A stretch of DNA of 64,000 nt from contig NZ_PDUW01000002.1 in NCBI RefSeq assembly GCF_003545815.1, positions 434,001-498,000 of the forward strand, given 5' to 3'. A model generated the notes under the pieces. The model did no database searches and was not told the DNA's origin. It saw nothing but the letters and a program-made list of their open reading frames with translations. Shown piece by piece: positions 1-9,104 of the stretch. Source of the stretch: Pusillimonas caeni (GTDB lineage: Bacteria > Pseudomonadota > Gammaproteobacteria > Burkholderiales > Burkholderiaceae_B). The position numbers and the translations under genes were made by a program. The stretch's first letter is position 1; each line of letters opens with the position of its first letter.

Positions 1-149
1 GGCAGGCGATGAACCACAACTGCCGAATCGAGAGGATGCATTACTGGATGGATTGTGAGGAGGTGCACCTCAATACCTCGGCTGGCCAATCCATTTGCCC
101 ACCGAATAGTATGGATACTTTGTGCGTCGCCCAATAATGCGACTTTCAT
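1..149 (-). CDS. Glycosyltransferase, N-terminal fragment cut by window edge
   Basis: Reading the minus strand from an ATG at 149 gives an uninterrupted frame to the window edge, beginning MKVALLGDAQSIHTIRWANG. This is the typical opening of GT4-family glycosyltransferases (GT-B fold, first Rossmann strand followed by the IHTxRW segment). The ATG overlaps the stop codon of the upstream polymerase gene as ATGA, so the two genes are probably translationally coupled in the polysaccharide operon. Only about 49 residues are visible, so donor and acceptor sugars cannot be inferred. Confidence 0.75.
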   Translation of the reverse strand, partial: MKVALLGDAQSIHTIRWANGLASRGIEVHLLTIHPVMHPLDSAVVVHRL

Positions 150-1426
150 GTGCTTGTATCTTCCATCGAATGTACTTTTAAGATCGCCAAACCTAAGCCG
201 ACAACAATATAATACGAAAGCTCATAATGAACCCCGCTTGGGGTGATAGAGGCAGGGATAGCGACTATTAGTGCGAGAGAGCTGGCCCGAGCTAAGCAGC
301 GCATTCTTTGATCGCCGGATTTCAATCCGACAGTACGTAGTCTAAGAACTAACCAAAGGTATGCTGCTATAAAGAACACAAAAGCTATCGCACCTAAGTC
401 TATCAGCATCTGTAAAAAGAAAAAATGAAAGCTTTGTATTTTGAAGCCTTCATGTATTAAGCTGCTTTCTGCGCCCCCTAAGCCTAACCCTAATGCGCCC
501 GACGAAAAAAACCGATGTAAACCATAATAATAGATGTGGGCTCGCGTACCGGTGGAATCATTTGTAAAACTCGGATCCCAGGCGATCATGCTTATTCCAC
601 GTATTATTTGGTCAACTATTGAAAATATTCGCTTAATGCCATAAGTCTCAATGCCCGCTATAGAAACAAAGACAGCTAGGCTGCCGCTGAAGAATAGGAG
701 GGCTAGTACTAGCAACGCGGCACGCTTAAGAGGATAGTTAAGATAAGCAGGTAATAGCATCAACATAAAGATCAGTGCCAGAAATATACCTTTCGAGCCG
801 ATTATGATCAGCAAATATAGAGCTAGACTGAAACCTATAAACGCATATTTTCTATTCGGACAGAGTAATATAAAAGGTAATCCCAGCAGCAAGACAAAGG
901 CAAAGTCATTTTGATTCCAATTAAATCCTGTAGGCATGTGACTTAAAGCCAACTTCGCCGTTTCGTTTAGGGCTGATAGGTCTATTCCTTTATAGCCGAA
1001 CAAATGGGCATAAGCCGAATACGGCGATATGGGGAGGCGAAATAATCCCGTCGTCTCTATTAGCCCTATTGCCATGTTCAGGCCCCACAGAACTCCAACG
1101 AGTTGTAGCGTCCTCCATAAACTTGTGCGTTCAGTAGCCGATTGATAAACAGCCGCCAAGGCGATAAGACCGCAACTCCAGTAAGCTATATATCTTGCCC
1201 AGACTTTCATATCAACTGCCCATAAGCCTGATAGGAGAAAATAGATTGTTAGTAACGCAAAGGCGAGAAGCAACTGTGGCTTCTGAATGGTGACTGTTCC
1301 TCCAGAGGCAATTTTTAAAGTTGTGATATAGAGCCAAAGGATAGCAAGTATGTGGAAAGCATAAAGGGAGTGAAAGCTGAGCACAGAACCAAACATTGCG
1401 GTGATAATAACTAAAGCTCGCAACAT
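146..1426 (-). CDS. O-antigen polymerase/ligase-family membrane protein (Wzy-like)
   Basis: A 426-residue protein made mostly of hydrophobic helices (about ten to twelve predicted membrane spans) with a large loop between the later spans, the layout of Wzy polymerases and WaaL ligases. A GSKGIFLALIFM segment resembles the conserved G-S-[RK]-G motif of the Wzy_C domain. In Wzx/Wzy pathways such proteins join lipid-linked repeat units on the periplasmic face of the inner membrane. It sits between a flippase-like gene and a glycosyltransferase with an ATGA overlap to the latter, which favours the polymerase role over the ligase role. Primary sequence in this family diverges quickly, so the Wzy/WaaL choice is inferred from context. 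Confidence 0.7.
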   Translation of the reverse strand: MLRALVIITAMFGSVLSFHSLYAFHILAILWLYITTLKIASGGTVTIQKPQLLLAFALLTIYFLLSGLWAVDMKVWARYIAYWSCGLIALAAVYQSATERTSLWRTLQLVGVLWGLNMAIGLIETTGLFRLPISPYSAYAHLFGYKGIDLSALNETAKLALSHMPTGFNWNQNDFAFVLLLGLPFILLCPNRKYAFIGFSLALYLLIIIGSKGIFLALIFMLMLLPAYLNYPLKRAALLVLALLFFSGSLAVFVSIAGIETYGIKRIFSIVDQIIRGISMIAWDPSFTNDSTGTRAHIYYYGLHRFFSSGALGLGLGGAESSLIHEGFKIQSFHFFFLQMLIDLGAIAFVFFIAAYLWLVLRLRTVGLKSGDQRMRCLARASSLALIVAIPASITPSGVHYELSYYIVVGLGLAILKVHSMEDTST

Positions 1427-1500
1427 TTTAAGTCTCCGTTTCTGTATAAACGTAAAAGCTGAAGATTATCGTCGTATCTAATGTGGGATGAGTATGTCAG

Positions 1501-2727
1501 CTACTGATAAGAGGTGTTCGTTCTATAGTGACGCATAAGCCAGAGGATAATGCCTGCAACTACTACTTCCGCAATGAGCCAAGAAATAGCTACGAGTTCG
1601 GGAACGCTTGCCCACCTAAATATACTGAAGATGCTAAGGCAGTATATACCTACACTTAGAGTTAAAAGTCTGATAAGTGCTAGCCAAGCATTAACGGAAA
1701 ATTTTCCCATCGCCATAAAGGCTGGCATACTGAAAAGGGTTATAAATGCAAAAGGAATTGCAAGTAACATAATACGTATGCTTTGGACGCTTTGTTCGTA
1801 TCCTGCTTCAAAGGCCCATGCGATTATAGGAGGAACGATGACGCCGACTATCGCCATTAGTGGGATTAGGGTAAGGGATATCAGGATTACGCCTTTTAAC
1901 CCTCTCAATGCGACCTCAGGTTTACTTGATGACCAGCGATTGAATAATAAGGGAGCAACCATGGTTATGGGGAGTATGCCAGCGTTATAGGCATAGAGCC
2001 CCAAAGAAAATTGAGCCACCCCAGTTAACCCCTCTGGGCTACTCTTTATCCATAGAAATGCGATGGCTGGCTGCATAGCCATTGCAGCGCTTTGCAGAAA
2101 CACTGGGAAGCCGTTACTCCACAGCGACCGCCAGTTAGGACGATTCCCAGAGCTAAAGCCGTCACGTAAGAACCATAACATTATTGCAACAGCCAGCATG
2201 GAAGAGACGAGGTAAGCGGTTTGTATATAGTCTTTAGATATTCGTGGTGCCACTAAGATGGAAAGCGCCAATAAGACCATCGGCGCTATCGTAATCATAG
2301 AAAACCGCCAGTCATCATATACGGTAACAAAAACTCCTCTGACAACTCGATGAAACAAAAGTATGCCTGTAGTTAAAATTACAGTGGGCGTTACCCACAA
2401 CGCTTCAGGCCATATTTGACGGATCCCAATAAGCGAATGTGCACTAATCGCTATTAGAATTAAGCTTACTATAATTGTATAAAAGGCGAAGCCGGTTATC
2501 AGGGTCCGACGACTAGCTCCCGCATTATTAATTTGGTAAATAATTGTTTGTGGGAATCCAAAGGCAAATAGTACAGTTAATAAATCGATTTGCGATTTTA
2601 GAGTGGAAAAATAACCCTGCGTTTCTATACCGACATAATTTCCCAGATACCACACGGTCAGAAATAATGAACCGACACCGAGCGGTTGAATCAACAGTGC
2701 GGTGAGCAGCTTGGCTCTAAAGCGCAT
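1501..2727 (-). CDS. Polysaccharide flippase, Wzx/MATE-like
   Basis: A 408-residue protein with about twelve hydrophobic helices spread along its length and short loops, starting with a basic segment (MRFRAKLLTALL) that leads directly into the first span. Length and layout fit the polysaccharide-specific transport family (Wzx), which flips undecaprenyl-diphosphate-linked repeat units across the inner membrane. It lies in the same direction as, and 74 bases from, the polymerase-like gene. Specificity cannot be read from the sequence. Confidence 0.75.
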   Translation of the reverse strand: MRFRAKLLTALLIQPLGVGSLFLTVWYLGNYVGIETQGYFSTLKSQIDLLTVLFAFGFPQTIIYQINNAGASRRTLITGFAFYTIIVSLILIAISAHSLIGIRQIWPEALWVTPTVILTTGILLFHRVVRGVFVTVYDDWRFSMITIAPMVLLALSILVAPRISKDYIQTAYLVSSMLAVAIMLWFLRDGFSSGNRPNWRSLWSNGFPVFLQSAAMAMQPAIAFLWIKSSPEGLTGVAQFSLGLYAYNAGILPITMVAPLLFNRWSSSKPEVALRGLKGVILISLTLIPLMAIVGVIVPPIIAWAFEAGYEQSVQSIRIMLLAIPFAFITLFSMPAFMAMGKFSVNAWLALIRLLTLSVGIYCLSIFSIFRWASVPELVAISWLIAEVVVAGIILWLMRHYRTNTSYQ

Positions 2728-2869
2728 TTTTATTTCCCGTCGGCTTTACGTCTTTCGCCTACTTGCACGACGTGGAATATCCAAGGCGCCATAGAATGAG
2801 CCAACTCACTTCCGCCACTAATTTTGTGTATTAGGATTGTGCGAGTGGGTAACATAAACACTTGTTTCT

Positions 2870-4012
2870 TTAGCCGCCCATAATTCTATGCATAAGTCTT
2901 TGATAAAGGGCAAGCAGCTTTTCCTTCTCAGTTTCCCAGTTATAATTTCTTTCTACGGCGCTACGGCCATTTTTCCCCATTCTTACTATCTCCTGGGGAT
3001 TTGCGGCGAGATAATGTATAGCATCAGCAATCTCTTTAGGATCTTCTGGATTAACACATAATCCGCATTCATTGCCATGAATAATTTCTTTCCAGAGCGG
3101 GAAATTTGAGGCAATAACAGGGAGGCCCGCGCTCATATATTCGAACATTTTGTTCGGCTGTGCATAGATATGGTTTGGCGCCCGAAGAAAAGTAACTATA
3201 CCCGCAATGGACTTGCTAAATAGACCTTTTAGCTCATGACGGTCCACATGTCCCAATTCATCTACTTGCTGCCACCCTGGTAGAGTTCTTGCTTTTGCTG
3301 CTACTTCCGTTTCAGAGAAACGCCCGGCAAGGGAGAGACGGACCGAAGATCCGGAGATTGGTAGAGATTGTACTAAAGGGTAAATTCCCCTTATTTCCGA
3401 TATGCTACCCACATAGCAAACACGTGCTTCCCTCACTTCGTATATTAAATTAGATGAATATAATTCTTGAAGCAACGGGTAATTATTGATATCGACAGCA
3501 TTTGAATTGACGGTTTGGAACTTATCGCGTATATGAGGCGTGGCGGCAACAATCGCGTCTAAATTCCGAGTTACGTAAAACTCATATTGCTTAATTGCAG
3601 GTGGCAACAAAATTCGCGAAAGTTTACTAAGGTATGGCTTGAAAGCAATTTGACTTGGTAAGTCTTCATGCGCGTCATAGATTACGCATTTTCCTAATTT
3701 CTTTAATTTCAAAGCAATGCGAAGCAGCTCGGGATCATGCAGATGATAAATATCTGCATCCACGTTTTTTGCAGCTGTAAACAATCTGTCTACAGTACTA
3801 ACCATTCGTGCCAACCGGCCTTTACTTGGCGGGCACACATCAAAAATGTTAACGCCTTGCTGCTTCTCGTCCCCATAGCCATCAGCGACGAGAAGCACCA
3901 CTTTATAGCCGGCTTGAGCTAGCGAACAGCATTGTTTAATAAAAATTCTAATGTCTGTTCGCGGATGAGCTGACGTTATATGGCAGACGGTGATTTGTTG
4001 AATGGTTTTCAA
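2870..4012 (-). CDS. Glycosyltransferase family 4
   Basis: A 380-residue GT-B glycosyltransferase. The N-terminal half opens with VCHITSAHPRTDIRIFIKQC and contains the DIYHLHDPELL and YDAHED motifs common in GT4 enzymes acting in LPS assembly. The C-terminal nucleotide-sugar domain has the EYMSAGLPVIASNFP loop that carries donor-binding residues. The predicted start is a TTG with no clear ribosome-binding site. A consensus-like -35/-10 pair lies just upstream (4015-4041, minus strand) but would start the transcript almost at the TTG, so the start remains uncertain. Likely role: adds one sugar to the lipid-linked O-unit on the cytoplasmic face. Confidence 0.8.
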   Translation of the reverse strand: MKTIQQITVCHITSAHPRTDIRIFIKQCCSLAQAGYKVVLLVADGYGDEKQQGVNIFDVCPPSKGRLARMVSTVDRLFTAAKNVDADIYHLHDPELLRIALKLKKLGKCVIYDAHEDLPSQIAFKPYLSKLSRILLPPAIKQYEFYVTRNLDAIVAATPHIRDKFQTVNSNAVDINNYPLLQELYSSNLIYEVREARVCYVGSISEIRGIYPLVQSLPISGSSVRLSLAGRFSETEVAAKARTLPGWQQVDELGHVDRHELKGLFSKSIAGIVTFLRAPNHIYAQPNKMFEYMSAGLPVIASNFPLWKEIIHGNECGLCVNPEDPKEIADAIHYLAANPQEIVRMGKNGRSAVERNYNWETEKEKLLALYQRLMHRIMGG

Positions 4013-4292
4013 GGAATATACGCAAAGAGGCGTGTTGTCAACGATATCTATGCTTTTATAGATTGTTTATCTTTAATGGCTATAAATATTCGATTAGCTA
4101 TAAGAAATACTTAAGTTCGAGAGTATTACAATACTGCTAGCAGCTTAGCAAGTATAAGCCGATACTAGCTCTCGTGCGTTCACTTTAGTTGGGTGTGGTA
4201 TAGATGTTTAATTGTTACCCGCGAGGTTACTAGGACGAAATAGAACGGTGCTTAAATAGAGTGGTAATACGATACTCAATACCCTTCCCAAT
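4013..4292. other. AT-rich spacer in the polysaccharide locus
   Basis: These 280 bases hold no convincing gene. On the minus strand there is a TTGACA-like hexamer (4036-4041) and a TATATT hexamer (4015-4020), separated by 15 bases, which could be an internal promoter for the downstream glycosyltransferase. The spacing is short and this is only suggestive. Confidence 0.35.
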
Positions 4293-5201
4293 TCATCTGG
4301 ATAGCTTAACAAAATGCTTCTTAAATAAACGGTGATCTACAGCGAAATTTCCAGAAACTTTATTATTAGGATTCACGTCCGAAACTACGACCGAGCCAAT
4401 CGTAACAAATGAGTTTTCTCCCATTGTTAGTCCATTGGATATCGTAGAGTTTGGCCCCGTAAACACTCCATTCTCCAGAGTGACCCGACCGCTAAGCATC
4501 GAACATGCTGTCATTTTGACGCCCCGCCCCAGTACGCAGTCATGAGCGACATGCACCAAATTATCAAACGAGCAATAGTCTCCAATTTCCGTAAAGAGGG
4601 GAAAACTACTCCGAGCCACAGCGCAGCCCGATAGGAATATTACTCCTGTACCGATCCGTACTCCACCGGCCTGTGATAGCAACTGCGGCCGCCCGTTTAT
4701 TACGGAAATCTCATATGCGTCCGAACCCAACGTGGTATTACTGCCGATTTGAGATCCTTTTCCGATGATGGTTTTGCTCAAAATTGAGGCGTTCGGACCG
4801 ATTACTACGTCTTCCTCGATAATCACATCTTCAGAAGATACATACGCTGTTGGATGAATACGAGCAGATGGCGCAATCTTACTTGAAAAATTTGTCCAAT
4901 AGTAGTTGTCACGAGCACATAATAAAGAATGTATATTTGATATTGCTTCGGAGGGGTTCTTGGCAACAGCGCATCCCAAGTTCTGTGGTATGCGTTCGTA
5001 CAGTTCAGGTGTACATATAACTCCAGCTATACTATCTATAGCTCCTATAAGTTCTCGTAAATATTTTTCACTACTAATGGGAACCAGTTTGGCAGGTGCT
5101 CGCGTGGGAATTTTTCCACAAGTAAAAAAAGCGCAATCCCGACGAATCTCGACCAGGCTGTGAAACTCCCGAAGCTGTACGCGGGACGTAATGTTGAACA
5201 T
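4293..5201 (-). CDS. LpxD-like left-handed beta-helix acyltransferase
   Basis: A 302-residue protein. The first 100 residues resemble the uridine-binding domain of LpxD. From about residue 110 it runs as hexapeptide repeats (IHPTAYV, VIIEEDVVIGPNASI, IIGKGSQIGSNTTL and so on), the coil of the left-handed beta-helix acyl/acetyltransferases. An AHDCVLGRG segment matches the position of the catalytic histidine region of LpxD. Its start codon directly follows the stop of the upstream glycosyltransferase gene (TAAATG), so the two are co-translated. Because it sits in an O-antigen locus rather than the lipid A cluster, it probably N-acylates a nucleotide-linked amino sugar. The acyl chain is unknown. 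Confidence 0.7.
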   Translation of the reverse strand: MFNITSRVQLREFHSLVEIRRDCAFFTCGKIPTRAPAKLVPISSEKYLRELIGAIDSIAGVICTPELYERIPQNLGCAVAKNPSEAISNIHSLLCARDNYYWTNFSSKIAPSARIHPTAYVSSEDVIIEEDVVIGPNASILSKTIIGKGSQIGSNTTLGSDAYEISVINGRPQLLSQAGGVRIGTGVIFLSGCAVARSSFPLFTEIGDYCSFDNLVHVAHDCVLGRGVKMTACSMLSGRVTLENGVFTGPNSTISNGLTMGENSFVTIGSVVVSDVNPNNKVSGNFAVDHRLFKKHFVKLSR

Positions 5202-6881
5202 TTACTGTACTCCTATAAGATTTGAGTATGTATTAATCAACTTTTTCGCTTGAGTGTTCCAAGAAAATTCGGATTGGAGTACTGCATAACTATGCTCCGT
5301 TAGCTTATATTTCCCAGGGTGATTCAAGATCTGTTGGATAGAATTCGCTATGGAGCGAGGGCAGGTTTCATCCATGGTGAGACCATTTCCTAGCCTTTCA
5401 ACAAAGTTCGCCATTTCAGGAAGGTTTGAAACACATATAGGAATATCAGCAAAAGTCATTTCGAAAAGCTTATTTGGCATAGCATATCGGTGATTCAAAG
5501 ATATGTCCTGAAATGCGCAGACGCCGACATCAGCTGTTCGGATTGTATTAACTACGAGGTTCGCTGGCACGCTGGGAAGTAGATGAACGCGTTCATATGT
5601 GCCTTCTTTGTGCGCTGCTTCTTGAAGCCATGCATCGTTTAATTGATGTCTAGGACCTAGTATTGCTAGATGTACGTCTGGTAGAAAACTTAAAGCAGCG
5701 ACCACTTTGTCCATCCCTCTTCCCTCACGTCCTACTCCACCTGTGTAGATAAGAAGGTGTTCATTCTCTGTCAATCCAAGGGTGGCTCGAATATTGATAA
5801 TTGGCTCGTCGTTTTTTATATCCGAGAAGTCCGGGGCATTCATGACCACTTCTGGGATAGACCTACTAAACCGCTTGGAATAGAATTCTTTAGAAGAGTC
5901 ACAGCACGTTATAACTTGCTGAACGTTCGTCAACAAAGTGCGCTCCAGCATATCAATAAATTCTTTTTTTTCTAAGGCCAGAGACGGCGTACGCTCCGTC
6001 TCTATTTCATGTGCATCGAAAATTACCTTCGCCCCTGTTTTCGATGCTAACGCGATAGCGCCTACTAACGTGTAAAGATCATGAGAATGAATGATATCGG
6101 GATTTTGGTCCAATTCTAATCGCGATATATTTGCGGCAAAAAGGGCATACCGCATATAGAACATATGGTTATGCAGTTCTTTGTTTAAAGCCTGCACATT
6201 CTCAAAATTGCCCAGTGAGGCTCGAATTTGATCCCTAATTTTTATTTCATTGCTTAGTTCGACTGTAGCGGTCTTGTAAGCTGAGTTACTGTTCTGGTTC
6301 TTCCCTATCAACCTCTCTTTTATTCTTCTAAGTAAGCGCAAAATTTTTGCCTGAGGGAAACTACGTTTTTGAGTGCCTTGTTCAGCTTTCAATCGCGCTT
6401 TAGTTTGCTTTAACTTCGTAACTCGAGCGCCAACAGTTCTTAGTTCAAGCAAAAGCTTTGAGTAATGTGGGGATATAGCTTGAAGACGCGTGTTTATGTC
6501 AATAGCCGAATCTAAGTGACTAGAAAACAAACTGTATAAATCAAGTTCTGTGAGCAGAGCCTCTAATTCTTCTCTAGAAATGCCCTCAAATGAATAGCAA
6601 TCAAATCGAGTAATTTCAATCCCATCTATCTTCTCTTGTGCTGGATAACCTTCTTCGGAGCGCGCATAAATCCGAACTCGATATCCAGCTCGAGTCAACG
6701 CTCTGGCTTGTTTCATGACTCGGGCGTCCGCGGTACCAGAGTTGGCCACTAAGGAAAAAATTGTTCCTAACTCTGAATTATTGGCTTGCATGTTCATCAC
6801 TCTCATCTTGGTCTTATTCATAGGTGTCGGGGTATTTCTTGTTGAATAATGTCTCTTTAAAAAGTTTAAGCAGCCAACCAC
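5202..6881 (-). CDS. Glycosyltransferase family 4 with a long helical insert
   Basis: A 559-residue GT-B glycosyltransferase. The N-terminal part contains GTADARVMKQARALTRAGY, typical of this GT4 group. The second Rossmann part has PDIIHSHDLYTL and VIFDAHE, and the C-terminal domain has LIYTGGVGREGRG and YAMPNKLFE. Roughly residues 110-240 are an inserted charged helical stretch likely to form a coiled coil, unusual for the family and perhaps used for membrane or partner contacts. The first codon is GTG at 6881 with a GGGAG site five bases upstream. Later ATG codons (6821, 6806, 6797, 6791) are alternatives without better sites. Confidence 0.75.
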   Translation of the reverse strand: MVGCLNFLKRHYSTRNTPTPMNKTKMRVMNMQANNSELGTIFSLVANSGTADARVMKQARALTRAGYRVRIYARSEEGYPAQEKIDGIEITRFDCYSFEGISREELEALLTELDLYSLFSSHLDSAIDINTRLQAISPHYSKLLLELRTVGARVTKLKQTKARLKAEQGTQKRSFPQAKILRLLRRIKERLIGKNQNSNSAYKTATVELSNEIKIRDQIRASLGNFENVQALNKELHNHMFYMRYALFAANISRLELDQNPDIIHSHDLYTLVGAIALASKTGAKVIFDAHEIETERTPSLALEKKEFIDMLERTLLTNVQQVITCCDSSKEFYSKRFSRSIPEVVMNAPDFSDIKNDEPIINIRATLGLTENEHLLIYTGGVGREGRGMDKVVAALSFLPDVHLAILGPRHQLNDAWLQEAAHKEGTYERVHLLPSVPANLVVNTIRTADVGVCAFQDISLNHRYAMPNKLFEMTFADIPICVSNLPEMANFVERLGNGLTMDETCPRSIANSIQQILNHPGKYKLTEHSYAVLQSEFSWNTQAKKLINTYSNLIGVQ

Positions 6882-7293
6882 GGGCTCCCTTTAACCGCAA
6901 ATTCTACTTTAAAGCGTGGCTTTTGCTGGAGCACTGTCCCATAGATCCTGTCGTCCCGTTTGAAATCACTCATCTAGAACCTTATGCCTCAAGAATTTTG
7001 AGGCATAAGGATGAAGACGCTGTGTGCTTTCCTATTGATATGCCGGGTGCGAAGTCGTCTGCGCAAGGTGTTCTGAGAAGAAAGCATTTCTGTCGCCATT
7101 CAATGGATAGGCTCTCAATCAGTAGCTCATTGATGCGACGCTTGGCGATGATATGATGCAGTAATATTGCATGCTATACACGGTGCTGCGGTGAGACATT
7201 CACAAAGAAAGATTTTCAGGACATGCTTGTGTATTTGGCGTTAGCGTACGACGACGAGAATTTACTACTGTTTACAATACTCGAGATAATTAC
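6882..7293. other. Divergent intergenic region, 412 bp
   Basis: This region separates the minus-strand glycosyltransferase from the plus-strand epimerase fusion and must hold both promoters. A 110-codon open frame crosses it (6824-7156), but it overlaps the glycosyltransferase start, has no recognisable similarity and is probably chance. The notable element is a perfect 13-bp inverted repeat at 6980-7010, listed separately. Confidence 0.6.
6980..7010. repeat. Perfect 13-bp inverted repeat with 5-base loop
   Basis: The left arm CCTTATGCCTCAA (6980-6992) and right arm TTGAGGCATAAGG (6998-7010) are exact reverse complements around GAATT. No T-run follows on either strand, so it is unlikely to be an intrinsic terminator. 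Its position between divergent genes suits an operator or an mRNA leader structure. Confidence 0.8.
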
Positions 7294-9078
7294 ATGCTCA
7301 ATCTAATCACTGTAGTTGGCAATAGACCTCAGTTCGTGAAGGCCGCAATTGTCGCGAGGCGATGGTTGGAAGCGGGCATAACAAGAAGGATTAGTAATTA
7401 TTTAGTCCATACAGGCCAACACTATGATCGGCTTCTCAGTGATGTCTTTTTTGAACAGCTAGGACTCGACGCGCCTAATTTAAACTTGCACATAGGTTCT
7501 GGTCCTGTAATTGACCAGATTGGCGCCATGCTTGGTCCACTACGTTCAGTGTTTGAGGAACAGAAGCCGGACGGTATTGTTGTGTATGGTGACACCAATT
7601 CAACGGTCGCTGCGGCGATTACAGCGGCTCATCTCCACATCCCAATTTTCCATGTTGAAGCAGGAGAAAGAAACTATCGTAGATATCAGGCCCCTGAGGA
7701 AGTCAATGGCATTATTACCGATGAGCTAGCTTGGATGTGCCTGACTTCTACGGAAAAGGCGGAACAATATTTATTTCGAGAGGGTTACTCAGCGGAACGA
7801 GTGAGGTGGGTTGGTGATCCGATGTTTGACTTATTTAGCTGGGCAGCTCCACAAGTTGATACGCTCGCGACAGTTAATTCGGATTCATTAGGCTTGCGAC
7901 CTGATCATTATGCTTTGGCCACAATCCATCGCAATGAAAATACAACCGATAAATCGCGCCTGCTGGATATCCTAACAGCATTAGACGGGGCGCCAATGCC
8001 GGTAGTTTTACCGATCCATCCCCGCGTCCGCAATTTGCTTTCAGTATATGAGTGGAGGCCAGTTGCGTCGCTTAAGATCATTGAACCCTTGGGTTACTTT
8101 GACTTACTATCACTATTGCGTGATTGTGCGATTTGTGTAACCGATTCAGGCGGTTTAGCGAGAGAAGCTTTCTTCGCGGGCAAACCGAGTATTATCCCGA
8201 TGCCGAATTCTGGATGGAACGAAATCGTTGAGGCAGGGTGGGCTAGAGTAGTGCCAGGTACTGGAGCTGAGTTGCTACGGGAAATGACGCGATATCGTCC
8301 CACATACCCCCGGCCGGAGGGATTGTTCGGAGACGGATACGCCTCTATTCGAATTGCCGCCGCAATAGAGAAAGAACTGAATATGAGCCGCAAAGAGGGC
8401 AATTGGCATCCTCTGGGAGATTTTTTTAGTATTCCTCAACCCCAAGATAGATCACTCTACACTTATACCGCTCTAGAAGATGGTTTAGACGCGCTAAGAA
8501 ACCAGAAAATCCAAATAGTGCCACTCACTGCAATAAAGGAGGAGCGAGTTGGATTGGCTTTAATTTATCTTGTTACAGGAGACATGGTAGGGGTTCATAA
8601 ACTCGGCGACTTGCATGAACAACGACGTGAGTCTGTCACGTTTTCTTTTCGCCCTGATAGCGCTATTTATAATTTGCTTGAAGAAACTACATGGTCACTA
8701 TTACGGACGCTGATAGGTCAGGGGCATCAAATTTGTTTAGAATTAAGATATTCTCCGGAAAACATGACCTCTCAATTAGAAAAGATGATAAAGGCGTTGG
8801 AGATCTTAATTGGCGCGCCTATAGCATGGTTGAGTCATAATAATACCTTGTTTTCTAACGCAACTCCCGCCAAACCGTTTGATGCCAACGCAAAAGTAAT
8901 AACGGATAAGATAAATCGTCCCTTCTATAATATCTTAGTCAGCCCTCTGGCTATGCCAGTTCTCGTCTTCACTGAAACAGAGAACTGGGGCGTATTGCCC
9001 ATGTCGCCTTTCGAGCGGAAACAGAGGACGGTGACCGCGAGGCGAGGGCAGATGGAAAGCGAGATGCAACTTATATAG
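7294..9078 (+). CDS. UDP-GlcNAc 2-epimerase (WecB-like) fused to a degenerate deacetylase-like domain
   Basis: Residues 1-365 are a non-hydrolysing UDP-N-acetylglucosamine 2-epimerase. Visible motifs are GNRPQFVKA, VYGDTNST, HVEAGERN, PEEVN, ATIHRNEN, PIHPR and TDSGG. The usual Gln after DSGG is replaced (GGLAREAFF), and the usual Arg after PEEVN is Gly. Residues about 385-560 form a second domain with the pattern of a polysaccharide deacetylase: a FSFRPDSAIYNLL segment, then GHQICLE where active enzymes have GHEIGLH, then LSHNN. The metal-binding His/Asp set appears lost, so this part is probably non-catalytic. It is the only plus-strand gene in the locus, with converging neighbours 26 bases downstream. 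Likely role: supplies UDP-ManNAc or a related 2-epimer for the O-unit. Confidence 0.75.
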   Translation: MLNLITVVGNRPQFVKAAIVARRWLEAGITRRISNYLVHTGQHYDRLLSDVFFEQLGLDAPNLNLHIGSGPVIDQIGAMLGPLRSVFEEQKPDGIVVYGDTNSTVAAAITAAHLHIPIFHVEAGERNYRRYQAPEEVNGIITDELAWMCLTSTEKAEQYLFREGYSAERVRWVGDPMFDLFSWAAPQVDTLATVNSDSLGLRPDHYALATIHRNENTTDKSRLLDILTALDGAPMPVVLPIHPRVRNLLSVYEWRPVASLKIIEPLGYFDLLSLLRDCAICVTDSGGLAREAFFAGKPSIIPMPNSGWNEIVEAGWARVVPGTGAELLREMTRYRPTYPRPEGLFGDGYASIRIAAAIEKELNMSRKEGNWHPLGDFFSIPQPQDRSLYTYTALEDGLDALRNQKIQIVPLTAIKEERVGLALIYLVTGDMVGVHKLGDLHEQRRESVTFSFRPDSAIYNLLEETTWSLLRTLIGQGHQICLELRYSPENMTSQLEKMIKALEILIGAPIAWLSHNNTLFSNATPAKPFDANAKVITDKINRPFYNILVSPLAMPVLVFTETENWGVLPMSPFERKQRTVTARRGQMESEMQLI

Positions 9079-9104
9079 GCTATGGCGTAATATATAGCAG
9101 TTAA

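Noticed and set aside
4015-4041. TTGACA and TATATT hexamers as a promoter for the GT4 gene
   Set aside because: The 15-base spacing is short and the start would fall on the predicted TTG codon; noted as a possibility but not claimed as a promoter.
6824-7156. 110-codon open frame across the divergent intergenic region
   Set aside because: It overlaps the start of a well-supported glycosyltransferase on the other strand, has no recognisable similarity and no ribosome site.
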